Counted from the first letter of the stretch, positions 35,233 through 44,802 are shown. The stretch is DNA of 64,000 nucleotides from Streptomyces sp. AP-93 (GCF_022808175.1 NZ_JALGBX010000026.1:1-64000), one strand, 5' to 3'. Program-made: numbers and translations. Notes: generated by a model not told the origin, from the letters alone.

Positions 35233-36003
35233 TCAGCCCCGTTCCAGCAGTCGGGCGATCCCGTCGAGGACGCAGCGCAGGCCGAAGTCCCACACGGTCT
35301 CGGGGCTGTACCCGCCGACCGCGCTGCCGACCCGCCCGGCGAGGGGGTAGCGCTCCGGGTCCATGGCCCGCTCCAGCAGCGGGGCGCTGAGCTCCCACCA
35401 CTCCTGGTCGCTCTGGCGGGCGTTGTGGGCCGCGGTGTCGGCGGCGGCCAGGGCCTGCGCGTGGACGAAGCCGAGGAGGTGGGTCAGGGCCGCGTCCATC
35501 TCCACGTCGGTGAGGCCGATGCCGTCGAAGGCCGCGAGTTCGTGCTCGTACTTGCCGATCACCCCGGGGCCAAGCGGAGGGCGGGTGACGGACAGCTCGC
35601 CGATCCAGGGGTGCCGCAGGAACAGCGCGCAGTTCTCCTCTGCGACGCACGCGACCTTCTCCCGCCAGGCTCCGTCCGGGGCCGGCTCGGCACGCTCCAT
35701 GGCCAGGTAGACGGCGTCCAGCATCAGGTCGAGCAGCTCGGCCTTGCCGGGGACGTAGGTGTAGAGGGTCATGGGGGTGACCCCCAGCCGCTGGGCCAGC
35801 GCCCGCATCGTCAGCGCGGCCAGTCCCGACCGCCCCTCGTTCGCCGCCTCGTCGGCGAGCGCGATCGCGCCGTCGACGACCGCGTCGACGGTCAGCCCCT
35901 GCCGGGGCCCGCGCCGCCCGCTGGGCGCCCCCTGCCCCGGCTCGCGCCACAGCAGCTCCAACGTGCGGACGGGGTCTCCCGCGCCGCTCCTGTCCGTGGT
36001 CAC
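35233..36003 (-). CDS. TetR-family regulator
   Basis: A 256-residue regulator with an N-terminal tail, the helix-turn-helix (ALTMRALAQRLGVTPMTLYTYV) at about residues 55-80 and a TetR_C-type ligand domain. GTG at 36001-36003 with AAGGGG upstream. Divergent from the VOC gene across a 108-bp AT-rich region that contains the likely operator. Confidence 0.85.
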   Translation of the reverse strand: MTTDRSGAGDPVRTLELLWREPGQGAPSGRRGPRQGLTVDAVVDGAIALADEAANEGRSGLAALTMRALAQRLGVTPMTLYTYVPGKAELLDLMLDAVYLAMERAEPAPDGAWREKVACVAEENCALFLRHPWIGELSVTRPPLGPGVIGKYEHELAAFDGIGLTDVEMDAALTHLLGFVHAQALAAADTAAHNARQSDQEWWELSAPLLERAMDPERYPLAGRVGSAVGGYSPETVWDFGLRCVLDGIARLLERG

Positions 36004-36039
36004 TCCCGACCCCTTCCCGCCGCCGTCCGGCAGCCGCTC

Positions 36040-36080
36040 AGTTAACTTTCTACGCCGTATAGAATACTGTGTATAATAAA
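36040..36080. promoter_or_regulatory. shared operator/promoter between tetR and the VOC gene
   Basis: GTATAGAATAC (36057-36067) is an inverted repeat within the AT-rich run CCGTATAGAATACTGTG, followed by TGTATAATA, which gives overlapping -10-like sequences. This is the expected place and style of a TetR operator that controls both genes. Confidence 0.55.
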
Positions 36081-36111
36081 ACTCCGAGCCCCGGACACCC
36101 AGGAGGACCCC

Positions 36112-36543
36112 ATGCGGATCACCGACACCGCCATCTGCCTCACCGTCGAGGACGTCACCACCTCCTCCGCGTTCCTGGCCAGGCATTTCGGGTTCAAGGA
36201 ATCGATGGCCGCCGACGGCTTCGCCTCCCTCTCCCACCCCGACGGCCCGAACGTGATCTTCGTGCGGCGCGGCCTGGAGGTGCTGCCCGAGGAGCTGCGC
36301 GAGCAGCGTGCCGCCGGGGTGCTGCTCGCGTTCACCGTGGCCGACCTGCCCGCCGAGTACGAGCGGCTGCGCGCCGAGGGCGTCCCGGTCGTCATGGAAC
36401 CGCGGGTCGAGCCCTGGGGCGAGCGGGTGTTCCTGGTGTCCGACCCCAACGGCGTGATCATCGAACTGGTCGACTGGGTGGAGACCACCGGGACCACCGG
36501 GACCGCGGCGGACCCCGACACCCAGACCGACACCGCCCTCTGA
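36112..36543 (+). CDS. VOC-family (glyoxalase/bleomycin-resistance-like) protein
   Basis: A 143-residue vicinal-oxygen-chelate domain: ICLTVEDVTTSSAFLARHFGF, VIFVRRGLEVL, and FLVSDPNGVIIELVDW with the C-terminal metal Glu. A Thr/Asp-rich tail follows. AGGAGG 5 nt before the ATG is the best ribosome-binding site in this part of the window. Substrate unknown; controlled by the divergent TetR. Confidence 0.82.
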   Translation: MRITDTAICLTVEDVTTSSAFLARHFGFKESMAADGFASLSHPDGPNVIFVRRGLEVLPEELREQRAAGVLLAFTVADLPAEYERLRAEGVPVVMEPRVEPWGERVFLVSDPNGVIIELVDWVETTGTTGTAADPDTQTDTAL

Positions 36544-36570
36544 CCCACGGCCCCAGCGCCGCGGACGGGT

Positions 36571-37653
36571 TCACCCCGTGGCGATCCCGGGGCCGTCCCC
36601 GGTGAGCGGGGCGAAGAAGCGGGCCACGTCCTGCTCGGTGACCTCGCCGAGGGTGGCCGGTGACCAGCGCGGGCTGCGGTCCTTGTCGACGACCTGCGCC
36701 CGGATGCCCTCCACCAGGTCGGGCGAGGTCAGCGCATGGCAGGAGACCCGGAACTCCTGTTCCAGCACCGGATCCAGCGCGCCGAGCGCGGCGGCCCGGC
36801 GCACCGCCTCCAGGGTCGCCTTCAGCGCTGTCGGGGACTTGGCGAGGATCGTTTCGGCGGCCTCCTTGGCCTCCGGGTCCCCGTAGCCGAGCAGCCGGTC
36901 CACGATCTCCTCGACGGTGGCGGCCGCGTAGCAGTGGTCGATCCAGCCCCGAGCCCCGGCCAGCGCCCCCGGCCCGGGCTCGGCGGCGTACCGCCCCAGC
37001 ACCTCCCGGGCCGGGGCCCCGGCGAGCTCGGCGGTCAGCGCCGGGAGCCGGCCGGCGGGTACGAAGTGGTCGGCGAGCCCGCACAGCAGCGCGTCGGCGG
37101 CGCCCACCGCGGAGCCGGTGAGGGCGAGATGGGTGCCGAGCAGGCCGGGGGCGCGGGCCAGCAGGTGGGTGCCGCCGACGTCCGGGACGAAGCCGATGCC
37201 GGTTTCGGGCATGGCGACGCGGGAGCGCTCGGTGACCACGCGGACGCTGCCGTGGGCGGACACGCCGACTCCGCCGCCCATCACGATGCCGTCCATGAGG
37301 GCCACGTAGGGCTTGGGGTAACGGGCGATGTACGCGTTGAGCCGGTACTCGTCGCGCCAGAAGGCGGCCGAGGACCGCGTCCCGGCCTTGGCGTCGTCGT
37401 GGATGGCCCGGATGTCCCCGCCGGCGCACAGCCCCCGTTCGCCCGCGCCACGGATGAGCACCTGTTCCACTCCCGGATCCCGCTCCCAGCCGGTCAGGGC
37501 CTCGGTGATGCGGAGCACCATGGGGTGGGTGAGGGCGTTGAGGGCCCTGGGGCGGTTGAGGGTGAGCACCCCGGTACGCCCTTCGACGGCGCACAGGACG
37601 GTGTCTGCGGTGCCTGCGGTCTCAGCGGCGGCGGCGGTGTCGGCTTCGGTCAT
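36571..37653 (-). CDS. 3-hydroxyisobutyryl-CoA hydrolase / enoyl-CoA hydratase family protein
   Basis: A 360-residue crotonase-fold enzyme with HIBCH length. Motifs: LNRPRALNALTHPMV, the oxyanion hole GERGLCAGGDIRAI, MDGIVMGGGVGVSAHG, and PETGIGFVPDVGGTHLLA with the catalytic Glu. It acts in valine degradation, hydrolysing 3-hydroxyisobutyryl-CoA. The ATG at 37653 has GGAGGG upstream; an in-frame ATG at 37680 is less likely. Confidence 0.85.
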   Translation of the reverse strand: MTEADTAAAAETAGTADTVLCAVEGRTGVLTLNRPRALNALTHPMVLRITEALTGWERDPGVEQVLIRGAGERGLCAGGDIRAIHDDAKAGTRSSAAFWRDEYRLNAYIARYPKPYVALMDGIVMGGGVGVSAHGSVRVVTERSRVAMPETGIGFVPDVGGTHLLARAPGLLGTHLALTGSAVGAADALLCGLADHFVPAGRLPALTAELAGAPAREVLGRYAAEPGPGALAGARGWIDHCYAAATVEEIVDRLLGYGDPEAKEAAETILAKSPTALKATLEAVRRAAALGALDPVLEQEFRVSCHALTSPDLVEGIRAQVVDKDRSPRWSPATLGEVTEQDVARFFAPLTGDGPGIATG

Positions 37654-37691
37654 CACGCCCTCCAGTATGGAGCCGCGCAAGCGGGTCCGTT

Positions 37692-38147
37692 ATGCGCAAG
37701 ATCACCCTGATGTCGCAGGTCTCCCTCGACGGCTCCTACGAGTGTCCGGAGCGGCAGATCGACCGGCACCGCGTCGCTGCGCGCCCCGGACCGCGCCGTG
37801 GAGGTGAACGGCATCCATCTGACGCTCCTCTACAACCCGCCAACCTCACCGCGGCCCACAAGCCCGCCGTCCCCGACGTCGAATGGCACCTCTCCCTCCG
37901 GCAGACCTTCCTGCTCGCCGGCCCGCGACCGCTGGAGCTGACCTTCCACACCAACGCGGTCGGCAGTGAGATCTTCCTCCGCGATGCCGACCGGCGCCAC
38001 ACCGTCTGGAAGGACAAGCCGCCGGCCCTGCGCGCCGTCGCCGCCCACCACGAGGTCGGACGCCGCGACTTCACCGAGGACGCCCGGCGCTGGATCGGCG
38101 GTCTCGACGCCCTCGGCTCCGGTGCACAGGGAGCGGGAGGAAGTTAG
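37692..38147 (+). pseudogene. chimeric remnant: RibD-like reductase start plus unknown tail
   Basis: The first 27 codons (MRKITLMSQVSLDGSYECPE, then RQIDRHRV) match the start of dihydrofolate-reductase-like RibD_C proteins. The similarity then stops near 37775. The rest of the frame (VEWHLSLRQTFLLAGPRPLE; ALRAVAAHHEVGRRDFTED) is not reductase-like and has no family that I recognise. A deletion or recombination junction near 37775-37800 is the simplest explanation. Confidence 0.5.
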
Positions 38148-38163
38148 GAACCCGCGGCGAGCT

Positions 38164-39966
38164 CTAGGGAGTGGCCGGCGCGGACAGCGAGGCGAGGTAG
38201 CCGGACAGGGCCGCCTCCGTGCCGGACAGCGGGAAGCGGGCGCCGAGGTAACCGTCCGGGCGTACGAGGAAACCGGTCGGGCCGTCGGCGCCGTACAGCC
38301 GGGCGAACTCCCCGGCGGCGTCCCGGTATCCGGGAACGGGCAGGCCGGCGGACGCGTCGGGTGCGGCCTCGCGGGCGAGGACGGCCACGGTCCGCAGGGC
38401 GGTGGCATCCCCGTCAGCTCCGCCGGCGCCGCCCGCGCCGCCCGCGCCGCCCGCGCCGCCCGCGCCGCCCTCCGCCAGCGCCGGGCCCGCGGCCCGGGCC
38501 TGCTCGGCGGCCTCGGCCAGGGCCGCGCCGTCGGCCCCGTACAGGAGCACCACGTGGCCGGCCCGGCCGCGCAGGACGTCGAGGAGCCGGGAGGGGTAGG
38601 CGGCGAGGGGCAGGGCCAACCCGGAGCAGTCCGGGGCCCGTTCGCCGGGCTGGGGTGCGTCCGCCGGGCCGAACGGACTGCCGGCGAGCGGTCCGTCGCG
38701 GTAGCCGACGAGCAGCTGGGCTTCGCGGAGCAGCACGGCCCGCGGATCGTCCGGTTCGTCTTCCATGCCCTGGGTCGCGTGCCGCACGGTCCGGCCGACG
38801 ACCTCCTCGCCGACGGGGCCGCGCTCGGCGTCGTAGCTGGCGAGCAGGGCGGGCCCGGCCGATTCCCTCAGGGTGAGCGCGAGCTTCCAGGCCAGGTTGC
38901 AGGCGTCCTGGATCCCGGTGTTCATGCCCTGGGCGCCGGTGGGCGGGTGGATGTGGGCGGCGTCGCCCGCGACGAAGACGCGGCCGTCGCCGTAGCGGTC
39001 GACGATGCGGTGGCTGATGCGGAAGACGGAGGACCAGCGCATGCCGGAGACCGTGGCGGGGGCGGGGGCGAGCCGGTCGATGACGGCCTGGATGTGGGAG
39101 AGCTCGGGAACCCGGCCCCCTTCCAGCCCGTGCAGCACGCCGTCGCCCGCTCCGGGGCCGCCTGCCGGTCCCGTTTCCGGTCCCCTTCCCGATCCCGTTT
39201 CCGGTCCCCTTTCCGGTCCGCCGTCCGGCTGCGCGGAGAGTTCGGGCGGGACCAGCATCGACATCCGGTAGCGGCCCCGGCCGGGCAGCGGGATGCACAC
39301 CAGCAGGTCGTCGGTGGATCCGTCGGCGCCCTGGTGCGTGGACCGCAGTCCGTACCCGTCGGGCAGGTCCCAGTCGCTCACGACGTCGGCGAGCATGTAC
39401 TCCTCGGCGAAGGCCCCGCCCTCGTACGAGAGTCCCAGCCCTTTGCGCACGGTGCTGTGCGCCCCGTCGCAGCCGATGAGGTAGCGGGTGCGCAGCTCCT
39501 CCTCACCGCCGGAAGCGGTGCGCAGGAGGCTGGTGACGCCGCCTTCGAGCCCGTCCCCGTCCTGGGTGAACGACAGCAGTTCGGTGCCGCGTTCGATGGT
39601 GGTGCCCAGCGCCGCGAGGTGCTCTTCGAGGATGCGCTCGGTCTCGTACTGCGGCAGCGCGGCGAACCGGTACGGCACGTCGGGGGGCAGCATGAGCTCG
39701 ATCCGGGCGCGTTCGGTGCCGTTGACGTAGATCAGCTGACCGCGCAGGGACACGGCGGTCTCCATGACGGTGCGGGCCAGGCCCATCCGGTCCCAGATCT
39801 CCAGCGTGCGCGGCTGGATGCCGACGGCCTTCGCGTACGGGAGGCGGGCGGGCAGCCGGTCGACGAGGCGGCAGTTCACGCCGTGCCGGCGCAGTTCCGC
39901 GGCCGCGCTGAGGCCGACCGGACCCGCGCCCACGATCAGCACGTCGGTCGGCGGAGTGTGCGCCAT
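38164..39966 (-). CDS. FAD-dependent aromatic monooxygenase (PheA/TfdB type)
   Basis: A 600-residue flavoprotein hydroxylase: FAD motif VLIVGAGPVGLSAAAELRR, RYLIGCDGAHSTVRKGLGL, and FVAGDAAHIHPPTGAQGMNTGIQDA. A C-terminal thioredoxin-like domain follows. Two low-complexity inserts come from DNA repeats: an ERGPETGSGRGPETG stretch near residue 255 and GGAGGAGGAGGAGG near residue 505. It probably hydroxylates a phenolic or polyketide substrate. ATG at 39964-39966. Confidence 0.88.
   Translation of the reverse strand: MAHTPPTDVLIVGAGPVGLSAAAELRRHGVNCRLVDRLPARLPYAKAVGIQPRTLEIWDRMGLARTVMETAVSLRGQLIYVNGTERARIELMLPPDVPYRFAALPQYETERILEEHLAALGTTIERGTELLSFTQDGDGLEGGVTSLLRTASGGEEELRTRYLIGCDGAHSTVRKGLGLSYEGGAFAEEYMLADVVSDWDLPDGYGLRSTHQGADGSTDDLLVCIPLPGRGRYRMSMLVPPELSAQPDGGPERGPETGSGRGPETGPAGGPGAGDGVLHGLEGGRVPELSHIQAVIDRLAPAPATVSGMRWSSVFRISHRIVDRYGDGRVFVAGDAAHIHPPTGAQGMNTGIQDACNLAWKLALTLRESAGPALLASYDAERGPVGEEVVGRTVRHATQGMEDEPDDPRAVLLREAQLLVGYRDGPLAGSPFGPADAPQPGERAPDCSGLALPLAAYPSRLLDVLRGRAGHVVLLYGADGAALAEAAEQARAAGPALAEGGAGGAGGAGGAGGAGGADGDATALRTVAVLAREAAPDASAGLPVPGYRDAAGEFARLYGADGPTGFLVRPDGYLGARFPLSGTEAALSGYLASLSAPATP
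38424..38470. repeat. 9-bp tandem repeat inside the monooxygenase gene
   Basis: About five in-frame copies of GCCGCCCGC encode a GlyGlyAla run. The length should vary between strains by slippage without breaking the frame. The DNA of 39167-39225 shows a second, less regular repeat of CCGGTCCCGTTT type in the same gene. Confidence 0.75.
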
Positions 39967-40166
39967 GGGTCCTCCCGACCGCCTGGCCCCGAGCCGGTTC
40001 CCTCCCACCATGCTGACCCGGCAGGGCGCGTACGGCCAGACGAGCGGGTCAGCCCAGCGGGTCAGCCCGCCGTGCCGTGGGTACCACGCCCCCACCCACC
40101 GGTACGCCCGCCACCCACCGGCACACCCGCCACCCGCTGCTACGACGGCACCCGCCCGTCACCCGG

Positions 40167-42044
40167 TCAGCGCACGTCGGCCCGCGCCGCGGTGTCGTCG
40201 ATGAAGCCGCCCGACTGGTGCTGCCACAGCTTCGCGTAGGCGCCGTCCGCGGCCAGCAGTTGGTGGTGCGTGCCCTGCTCGACGATCCGTCCGTGGTCGA
40301 GGACGACGAGCTGGTCCATGGTGGCGACCGTGCTCAGCCGGTGCGCGACCACGAGCGCCGTCCGCCCGTCCATCAGCCGCCACAGCGCGTCCTGGACCAG
40401 GATCTCGCTCTCGGAGTCCAGGGCGCTGGTCGCCTCGTCGAGGAGCAGGATCGGTGCGTCGCGCAGGATCGCGCGGGCGAGGGCGACCCGCTGGCGCTGC
40501 CCGCCGGACAGCTTCACGCCGCGCTCCCCGACCATGGTGTCGAAGCCGTCCGCCAGGTTGTCGGCGAACTCCGTGACGTGCGCCGCCTCGGCCGCGCGGC
40601 GGATCTCCGCCTCGGTGGCGTCCGGGCGGGCGAAGGCGATGTTGTCGCGCAACGTGCGGTGGAACATCGCCGGGTCCTGGGGGACGTAGGCGATCAGGCT
40701 GCGCAGGTCGGCCTGGCTCAGCCGGCTGATGTCCTGCCCGCCGATCAGGATCCGGCCCGCGTCGATGTCCGTCATCCGCAGCAGCAGCCGGGTGAGCGTG
40801 GTCTTGCCCCCGCCGGACCGGCCGACGAGACCGAGCTTGGAGCCGCCGGGCACGGCCAGGTCCAGGCCGTCGAAGAGCGGCTTCCCGCCCTCGTGGCCGA
40901 AGACCACCCGCTCGAACCGCACGTCGGCGGCCGGCGGGCTCCGCAGCGGTTCCGGCTCCACCGGGTCGAGCACGGTCGGCGGTGTCAGCAGCAGTTCGGT
41001 GAACTGCGCGGCCTCCGTCATCGAGCTCTCCAGGCGGCGGTAGATCTGGTTGAACTCGAACATGATCCGCGTCGCCCCGGCGTAGTAGGTGAAGGCGACG
41101 ATGACCGCCTCCACCCCGTGCGCTCCCCCGCCGAGCACGATGGCGAGCATCAGCCCCAGCACGTTGGTCGCCACGGACAGCGGCGCGACCAGCGTGTCGA
41201 TGCGCAGGTTGCCGTAGTCCCACGAGCGCAGGGTGAGCTTCCTCGACTCCGCCACCCGGGTGCGGTGTTCGGCGGCCTCGCGCGGTTCGGCGGCGAACGC
41301 CCGGACCGTGTCCATGTTCATCAGGCTGTCCGCCACGTGGCCGGACACCCGGGCGATCGCTTCCTCCCGCCGGGCGACGAGCACCTGGCGGCGGCGGATC
41401 AGGGGCACCACGCCCAGTCCCGTGACCGTGATCATCGTCAGGAGCCCGACGACGAGCAGCGGGTCGTACTGCCACAGCACCACCGAGGCGAACAGCAGGG
41501 GCACGAAGCTGCCCATGACCGAGAACGTCAGCGTGTCGACGAACTCCTCGAAGCGGGAGGCGAAGCTCAGGACCCTCTTCGTCAGCGATCCGGCGAAGTT
41601 GTCGTGGAAGAACGCCGCGTCCTTGGCGAACAGTTCGTCCATCCCGGTGACGTACAGCTGCTCGATCCCGCGGGCGTCGAGGCGGTTCAGGCAGTGCAGC
41701 CCGATGCGCCAGAACACCTCCGAGAGCAGCAGGACCCCGGCGAACCCGAGGACGTAGGGCATCGCCCAGCCGAGTGCGCCGCCGACACCCTCGGCGACTG
41801 CCTCTCCTCCCCCTGCTCCCTCTCCTCCCCCTCCTCCCGCGATCCGGCCGACGAGCTTCGCGACGACCAGCGGCGCGAGGTAGTGGATGCCGATGTTGCC
41901 CAGCGCCGGAAGCAGCATCGCGGGCGCCGTCAGCCATCGCAGGCGGACCAGCTCCCGCCCGTAGTAACGAAGTGCGAGGAGTACCGGACTCCTGCGCGGG
42001 GGACTCGTGTTCAGTGAACTTCCGTGCGATTCGGGCGATCCCAT
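40167..42044 (-). CDS. ABC transporter, fused permease and ATPase
   Basis: A 625-residue half-transporter of the exporter type: six membrane helices (residues about 30-330) with a Gly/Glu-rich insert (GGGGGEGAGGGEAVAEGVGG) in the first loop, then the ATPase with Walker A GRSGGGKTT, signature LSGGQRQRVALARAIL, Walker B ILLLDEATSALD and H-loop AHRLST. It probably homodimerises to export a lipid, peptide or drug. ATG at 42042-42044; the reading frame stays open to 42176 but has no better ribosome-binding site. Confidence 0.87.
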   Translation of the reverse strand: MGSPESHGSSLNTSPPRRSPVLLALRYYGRELVRLRWLTAPAMLLPALGNIGIHYLAPLVVAKLVGRIAGGGGGEGAGGGEAVAEGVGGALGWAMPYVLGFAGVLLLSEVFWRIGLHCLNRLDARGIEQLYVTGMDELFAKDAAFFHDNFAGSLTKRVLSFASRFEEFVDTLTFSVMGSFVPLLFASVVLWQYDPLLVVGLLTMITVTGLGVVPLIRRRQVLVARREEAIARVSGHVADSLMNMDTVRAFAAEPREAAEHRTRVAESRKLTLRSWDYGNLRIDTLVAPLSVATNVLGLMLAIVLGGGAHGVEAVIVAFTYYAGATRIMFEFNQIYRRLESSMTEAAQFTELLLTPPTVLDPVEPEPLRSPPAADVRFERVVFGHEGGKPLFDGLDLAVPGGSKLGLVGRSGGGKTTLTRLLLRMTDIDAGRILIGGQDISRLSQADLRSLIAYVPQDPAMFHRTLRDNIAFARPDATEAEIRRAAEAAHVTEFADNLADGFDTMVGERGVKLSGGQRQRVALARAILRDAPILLLDEATSALDSESEILVQDALWRLMDGRTALVVAHRLSTVATMDQLVVLDHGRIVEQGTHHQLLAADGAYAKLWQHQSGGFIDDTAARADVR

Positions 42045-42199
42045 CCCAACCCTGCCTTCTCGGACCGTCTGGTCAGAAAGCGGAGTGTCCCGCACGGGCG
42101 CCCACGCGGTCCAAGGCTTTTCCTCCGATAGCCCAAAACCGGCCGACCTGGCGCGAAAGCCGACCGCCGTTCGCATGGTGTACGCGCCGGCGTCACGTC

Positions 42200-42620
42200 A
42201 GGGTCGCGTGCAGTTGGCTGGTTGGCCTGGGTTTCATGGGCGATCCGCTGATCCGTTGATCGCAACTTCGGCCGTGTCCTCGTGGCTGAGCCCTCGTTGT
42301 ACGAGGCGGAACGGTCCGCCGAAGAGAGCGGACCCATGAGAATCCGCCCCGTGCCCAGGAAGCGACGCGGGGGCCCCGCCCCACCCGGGTCCACACCGGG
42401 CGGAAAGCGTCCGGCGGGGCGGCTGCTGTAGCCACCGAATCGCCGCACCCAGCGGCGGCACAGGCGGCAGGCACCGCACACGATGAGCACCCGAGCCGCA
42501 TCCAGCGGCACGGGCACGCGGCACACCGCAGGCGTCCACACCCTGCCCAGCACCACAAGCCGCCTTCCGCGCAGGCCTGAAGCAGGCCCGCCCAGGAACC
42601 CTAAGCTCATCAGAGACGCT
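42200..42620 (+). mobile_element. 421-bp tnpB-less relative of the element at 18572-20790
   Basis: Its left 41 bp and right 36 bp match the ends of the tnpB element, and 42313-42490 is about 80% alike to the structured block 20418-20626. The tnpB coding region is gone, leaving a GATCC-rich linker with an inverted repeat GCGATC/GATCGC (42240-42263). This is a MITE-like derivative that would need trans-acting proteins. Its right end abuts a 5'-truncated phospholipase C gene. Confidence 0.78.
42313..42620 (+). ncRNA. putative stand-alone omega-RNA
   Basis: Contains the GGTCCGC/GCGGACC stem (42313-42319, 42328-42334), a CCCCGCC/GGCGGGG stem, an inner CCCGG/CCGGG hairpin, and the conserved right-end terminus. 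If transcribed, its guide would begin at 42621 and differ from that of the tnpB copy. Transcription is not shown; the RNA call is an inference from structure conservation. Confidence 0.4.
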
Positions 42621-42674
42621 CCCTTACCGGAACCCCGGACGTGCTGTGGGGTGCTCAGCCACCCCGCAACCGCG

Positions 42675-44285
42675 TACGCCCTGGCGGACGCGTTCACCAT
42701 CTGCGACGCCTACCACTGCTCGTTCATCGGCTCCACCGACCCCAACCGCTACTACCTCTGGTCGGGCCACACCGGCAACGACGGCCAGGGCGGCGGCCCG
42801 GTCCTCAACAACGCCGAGGCCGGCTACGGATGGACCACCTACCCGGAGCGCCTGGAGGCGGCCGGGGTCTCCTGGAAGGTCTACCAGGACATCGGCGACG
42901 GCCTCGACGCCGCCGGCTCCTGGGGCTGGATCGACGACGCCTACCGCGGCAACTACGGCGACAACTCGCTGCTGTACTTCAACACGTACCGGGGCTCCCA
43001 GCCCGGCAGCGCCCTCTACGAGAAGGCCCGCACGGGCACCAACGCCGCTGCGGGCGAAGGCTACTTCGACAAGCTCCGCGCGGACGTGGTGGGCGGCACC
43101 CTCCCGCAGATCTCCTGGATAGCGGCCCCCGAAGCGTTCAGCGAACACTCCAACTGGCCCTCCAATTACGGCGCCTGGTACATCTCTCAGGTCCTGGACG
43201 CGCTCACCGCCGATCCCGACGTGTGGGCCCGTACCGCGCTGTTCATCACCTACGACGAGAACGACGGCTTCTTCGACCACGTCGTCCCGCCGTACGCGCC
43301 CGCCAGTGCCGCGCAGGGCCTGTCGACCACGCCCACCGCCCTGGACGTGTTCCCCGGCAAGGCCGGGTACGCGGCCGGCCCCTACGGTCTGGGCCCGCGC
43401 GTGCCGATGCTCGTGGTCTCCCCCTGGAGCACCGGCGGTTACGCCTGCTCCGAGACCTTCGACCACACCTCGGTCATCCGCTTCATGGAGCAGCGCTTCG
43501 GCGTCCACGAGCCCAACATCTCGCCCTGGCGCCGCGCCGTCTGCGGCGACCTCACCGCGTTCGACTTCGCCCGCAAGGACACCGCCCCGGCCCCGCTGCC
43601 GGAGACCGACGGCTGGTTCCCGCCGGACCGCGAGCGCCACCCCGACTTCCGGGCCACCCCGCCGGCCCAGGGGACCATGCCGCGCCAGGAGAAGGGCGTG
43701 CGTCCCACGCGCGCGCTCAAGTACGCCCCGTACGTGGACGGCGCCGCCCTCGTCGCGGAGGGCAGGTTCCGGCTGACGTTCAGCGGCGGCCCCCAGCTGG
43801 GCGCACAGTTCTACGTCACCTCCGGCAACCGCACCGACGCCCCCTCGACCTACACCACCGAGGCCGGCAAGTCAATCGCGGACACCTGGAACACCGCCTA
43901 CTCGGCCGGGTCCACCGACCTGGCAGTGCACGGACCGAACGGCTTCCTGCGCGGCTTCCGCAACCCCGGGACCACCCCCGGCCCCGAGGTCACCGCGCGC
44001 CACAACGCCGCCACCGGGAACCTGGACCTCACGCTCACCAACGCCGCGGGCTCCACCGCCACGCTGACGGTCGCCAACGCCTACGGCGGCAGCCCGAAGC
44101 GCCTCACCGTCGCCAAGGGCGCCACCGTGAAGCACTCCGTCTCCCTGAAGAACACCCGCCGCTGGTACGACGTGACGGTCACCGCGTCCGGCGCCCCGGG
44201 CTTCCTTCGCCGCTTCGCCGGCAAGGTGGAGACCGGCGCGGCGGGCCTGTCGGACCCGGCGATCCTGACGGAGACGTCCTCCTGA
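42675..44285 (+). pseudogene. 5'-truncated phospholipase C (phosphoesterase family)
   Basis: From YALADAFTICDAYHCSFIGS onward the sequence is a typical bacterial PLC/acid-phosphatase-like protein: NRYYLWSGHTGNDGQGGG, FITYDENDGFFDHVVPP, and SPWSTGGYACSETFDHTSVIRFMEQRF. Two C-terminal DUF756-type beta domains follow from about 43700. The Tat signal and the first 150 or so residues of the family are missing; homology begins about 55 bp after the mobile element. The frame is otherwise intact. Without export signal it is probably non-functional. Confidence 0.8.
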
Positions 44286-44316
44286 CGGAGACGTCCTCGT
44301 GACGGCATCCGCCCCA

Positions 44317-44361
44317 CGAAGTGCCCGCGGAGCCGCTCCAGGCGGCCCCGCGGGCACTTCG
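44317..44361. terminator. 14-bp bidirectional terminator
   Basis: CGAAGTGCCCGCGG (44317-44330) pairs perfectly with CCGCGGGCACTTCG (44348-44361). It lies between the convergent PLC remnant and the HxlR gene. A 17-bp tandem duplication that begins at the PLC stop (44268-44301) precedes it. Confidence 0.82.
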
Positions 44362-44365
44362 CGCT

Positions 44366-44746
44366 TCAGCCGTCGAAGCGGTGGCGGGAGGCTTCGATGT
44401 GGCCGAGGTACTGGTGGGTCCAGTCGCACAGTCCGGCGATCGTCACCCGCAGGGCCCGGCCCGGCCCGGTGAGGGCGTACTCCACCCGCGGCGGCACGAC
44501 GGGGTGCACCGTGCGCTCGAGCAGGCCGTAGCGCTCCAGCATGCGCAGGTTCTGAGTGAGCATCTTGTGGCTGATGCCCTCGATCTCGCCGCGCACCTCG
44601 CTGAAGCGCAGCGTGCGCTCCCCCAGTGCCTCGATGATCAGGAGCGCCCACTTGTTGGCGACGTCCGAGAAGATCTCCCGCGCCAGGGAGTCCGCGCGCC
44701 TGAGGTCCGCGTCCTCGGGCGAGCCGCTGTACTGCTTGGTCACCAT
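44366..44746 (-). CDS. HxlR-family regulator
   Basis: A 126-residue winged-helix protein: IFSDVANKWALLIIEALGE, RFSEVRGEIEGISHKMLTQNLRMLERYGLLERTV (in part) and VEYALTGPGRALR, the full HxlR domain. ATG at 44744-44746. Divergent from the RidA gene with a palindromic operator between them; it likely represses or activates that gene in response to an electrophile or redox signal. Confidence 0.87.
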   Translation of the reverse strand: MVTKQYSGSPEDADLRRADSLAREIFSDVANKWALLIIEALGERTLRFSEVRGEIEGISHKMLTQNLRMLERYGLLERTVHPVVPPRVEYALTGPGRALRVTIAGLCDWTHQYLGHIEASRHRFDG

Positions 44747-44802
44747 CAGGTTCCCCAGTCACCGAAAAGTGCGTTCTTCCCTGTCGGCGGCCACTCTCCT
44801 AC

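Noticed and set aside
39967..40166. CACCCGCCAC-type repeats before the monooxygenase
   Set aside because: Short and imperfect, in a 200-bp gap with no gene; no function can be supported.
42483..42674. Extension of the PLC reading frame into the mobile element (starting ATGAGCACC)
   Set aside because: The extension is translated mobile-element sequence. The same ATGAGCAC is present in the other copy, so it is element sequence and not a PLC start.
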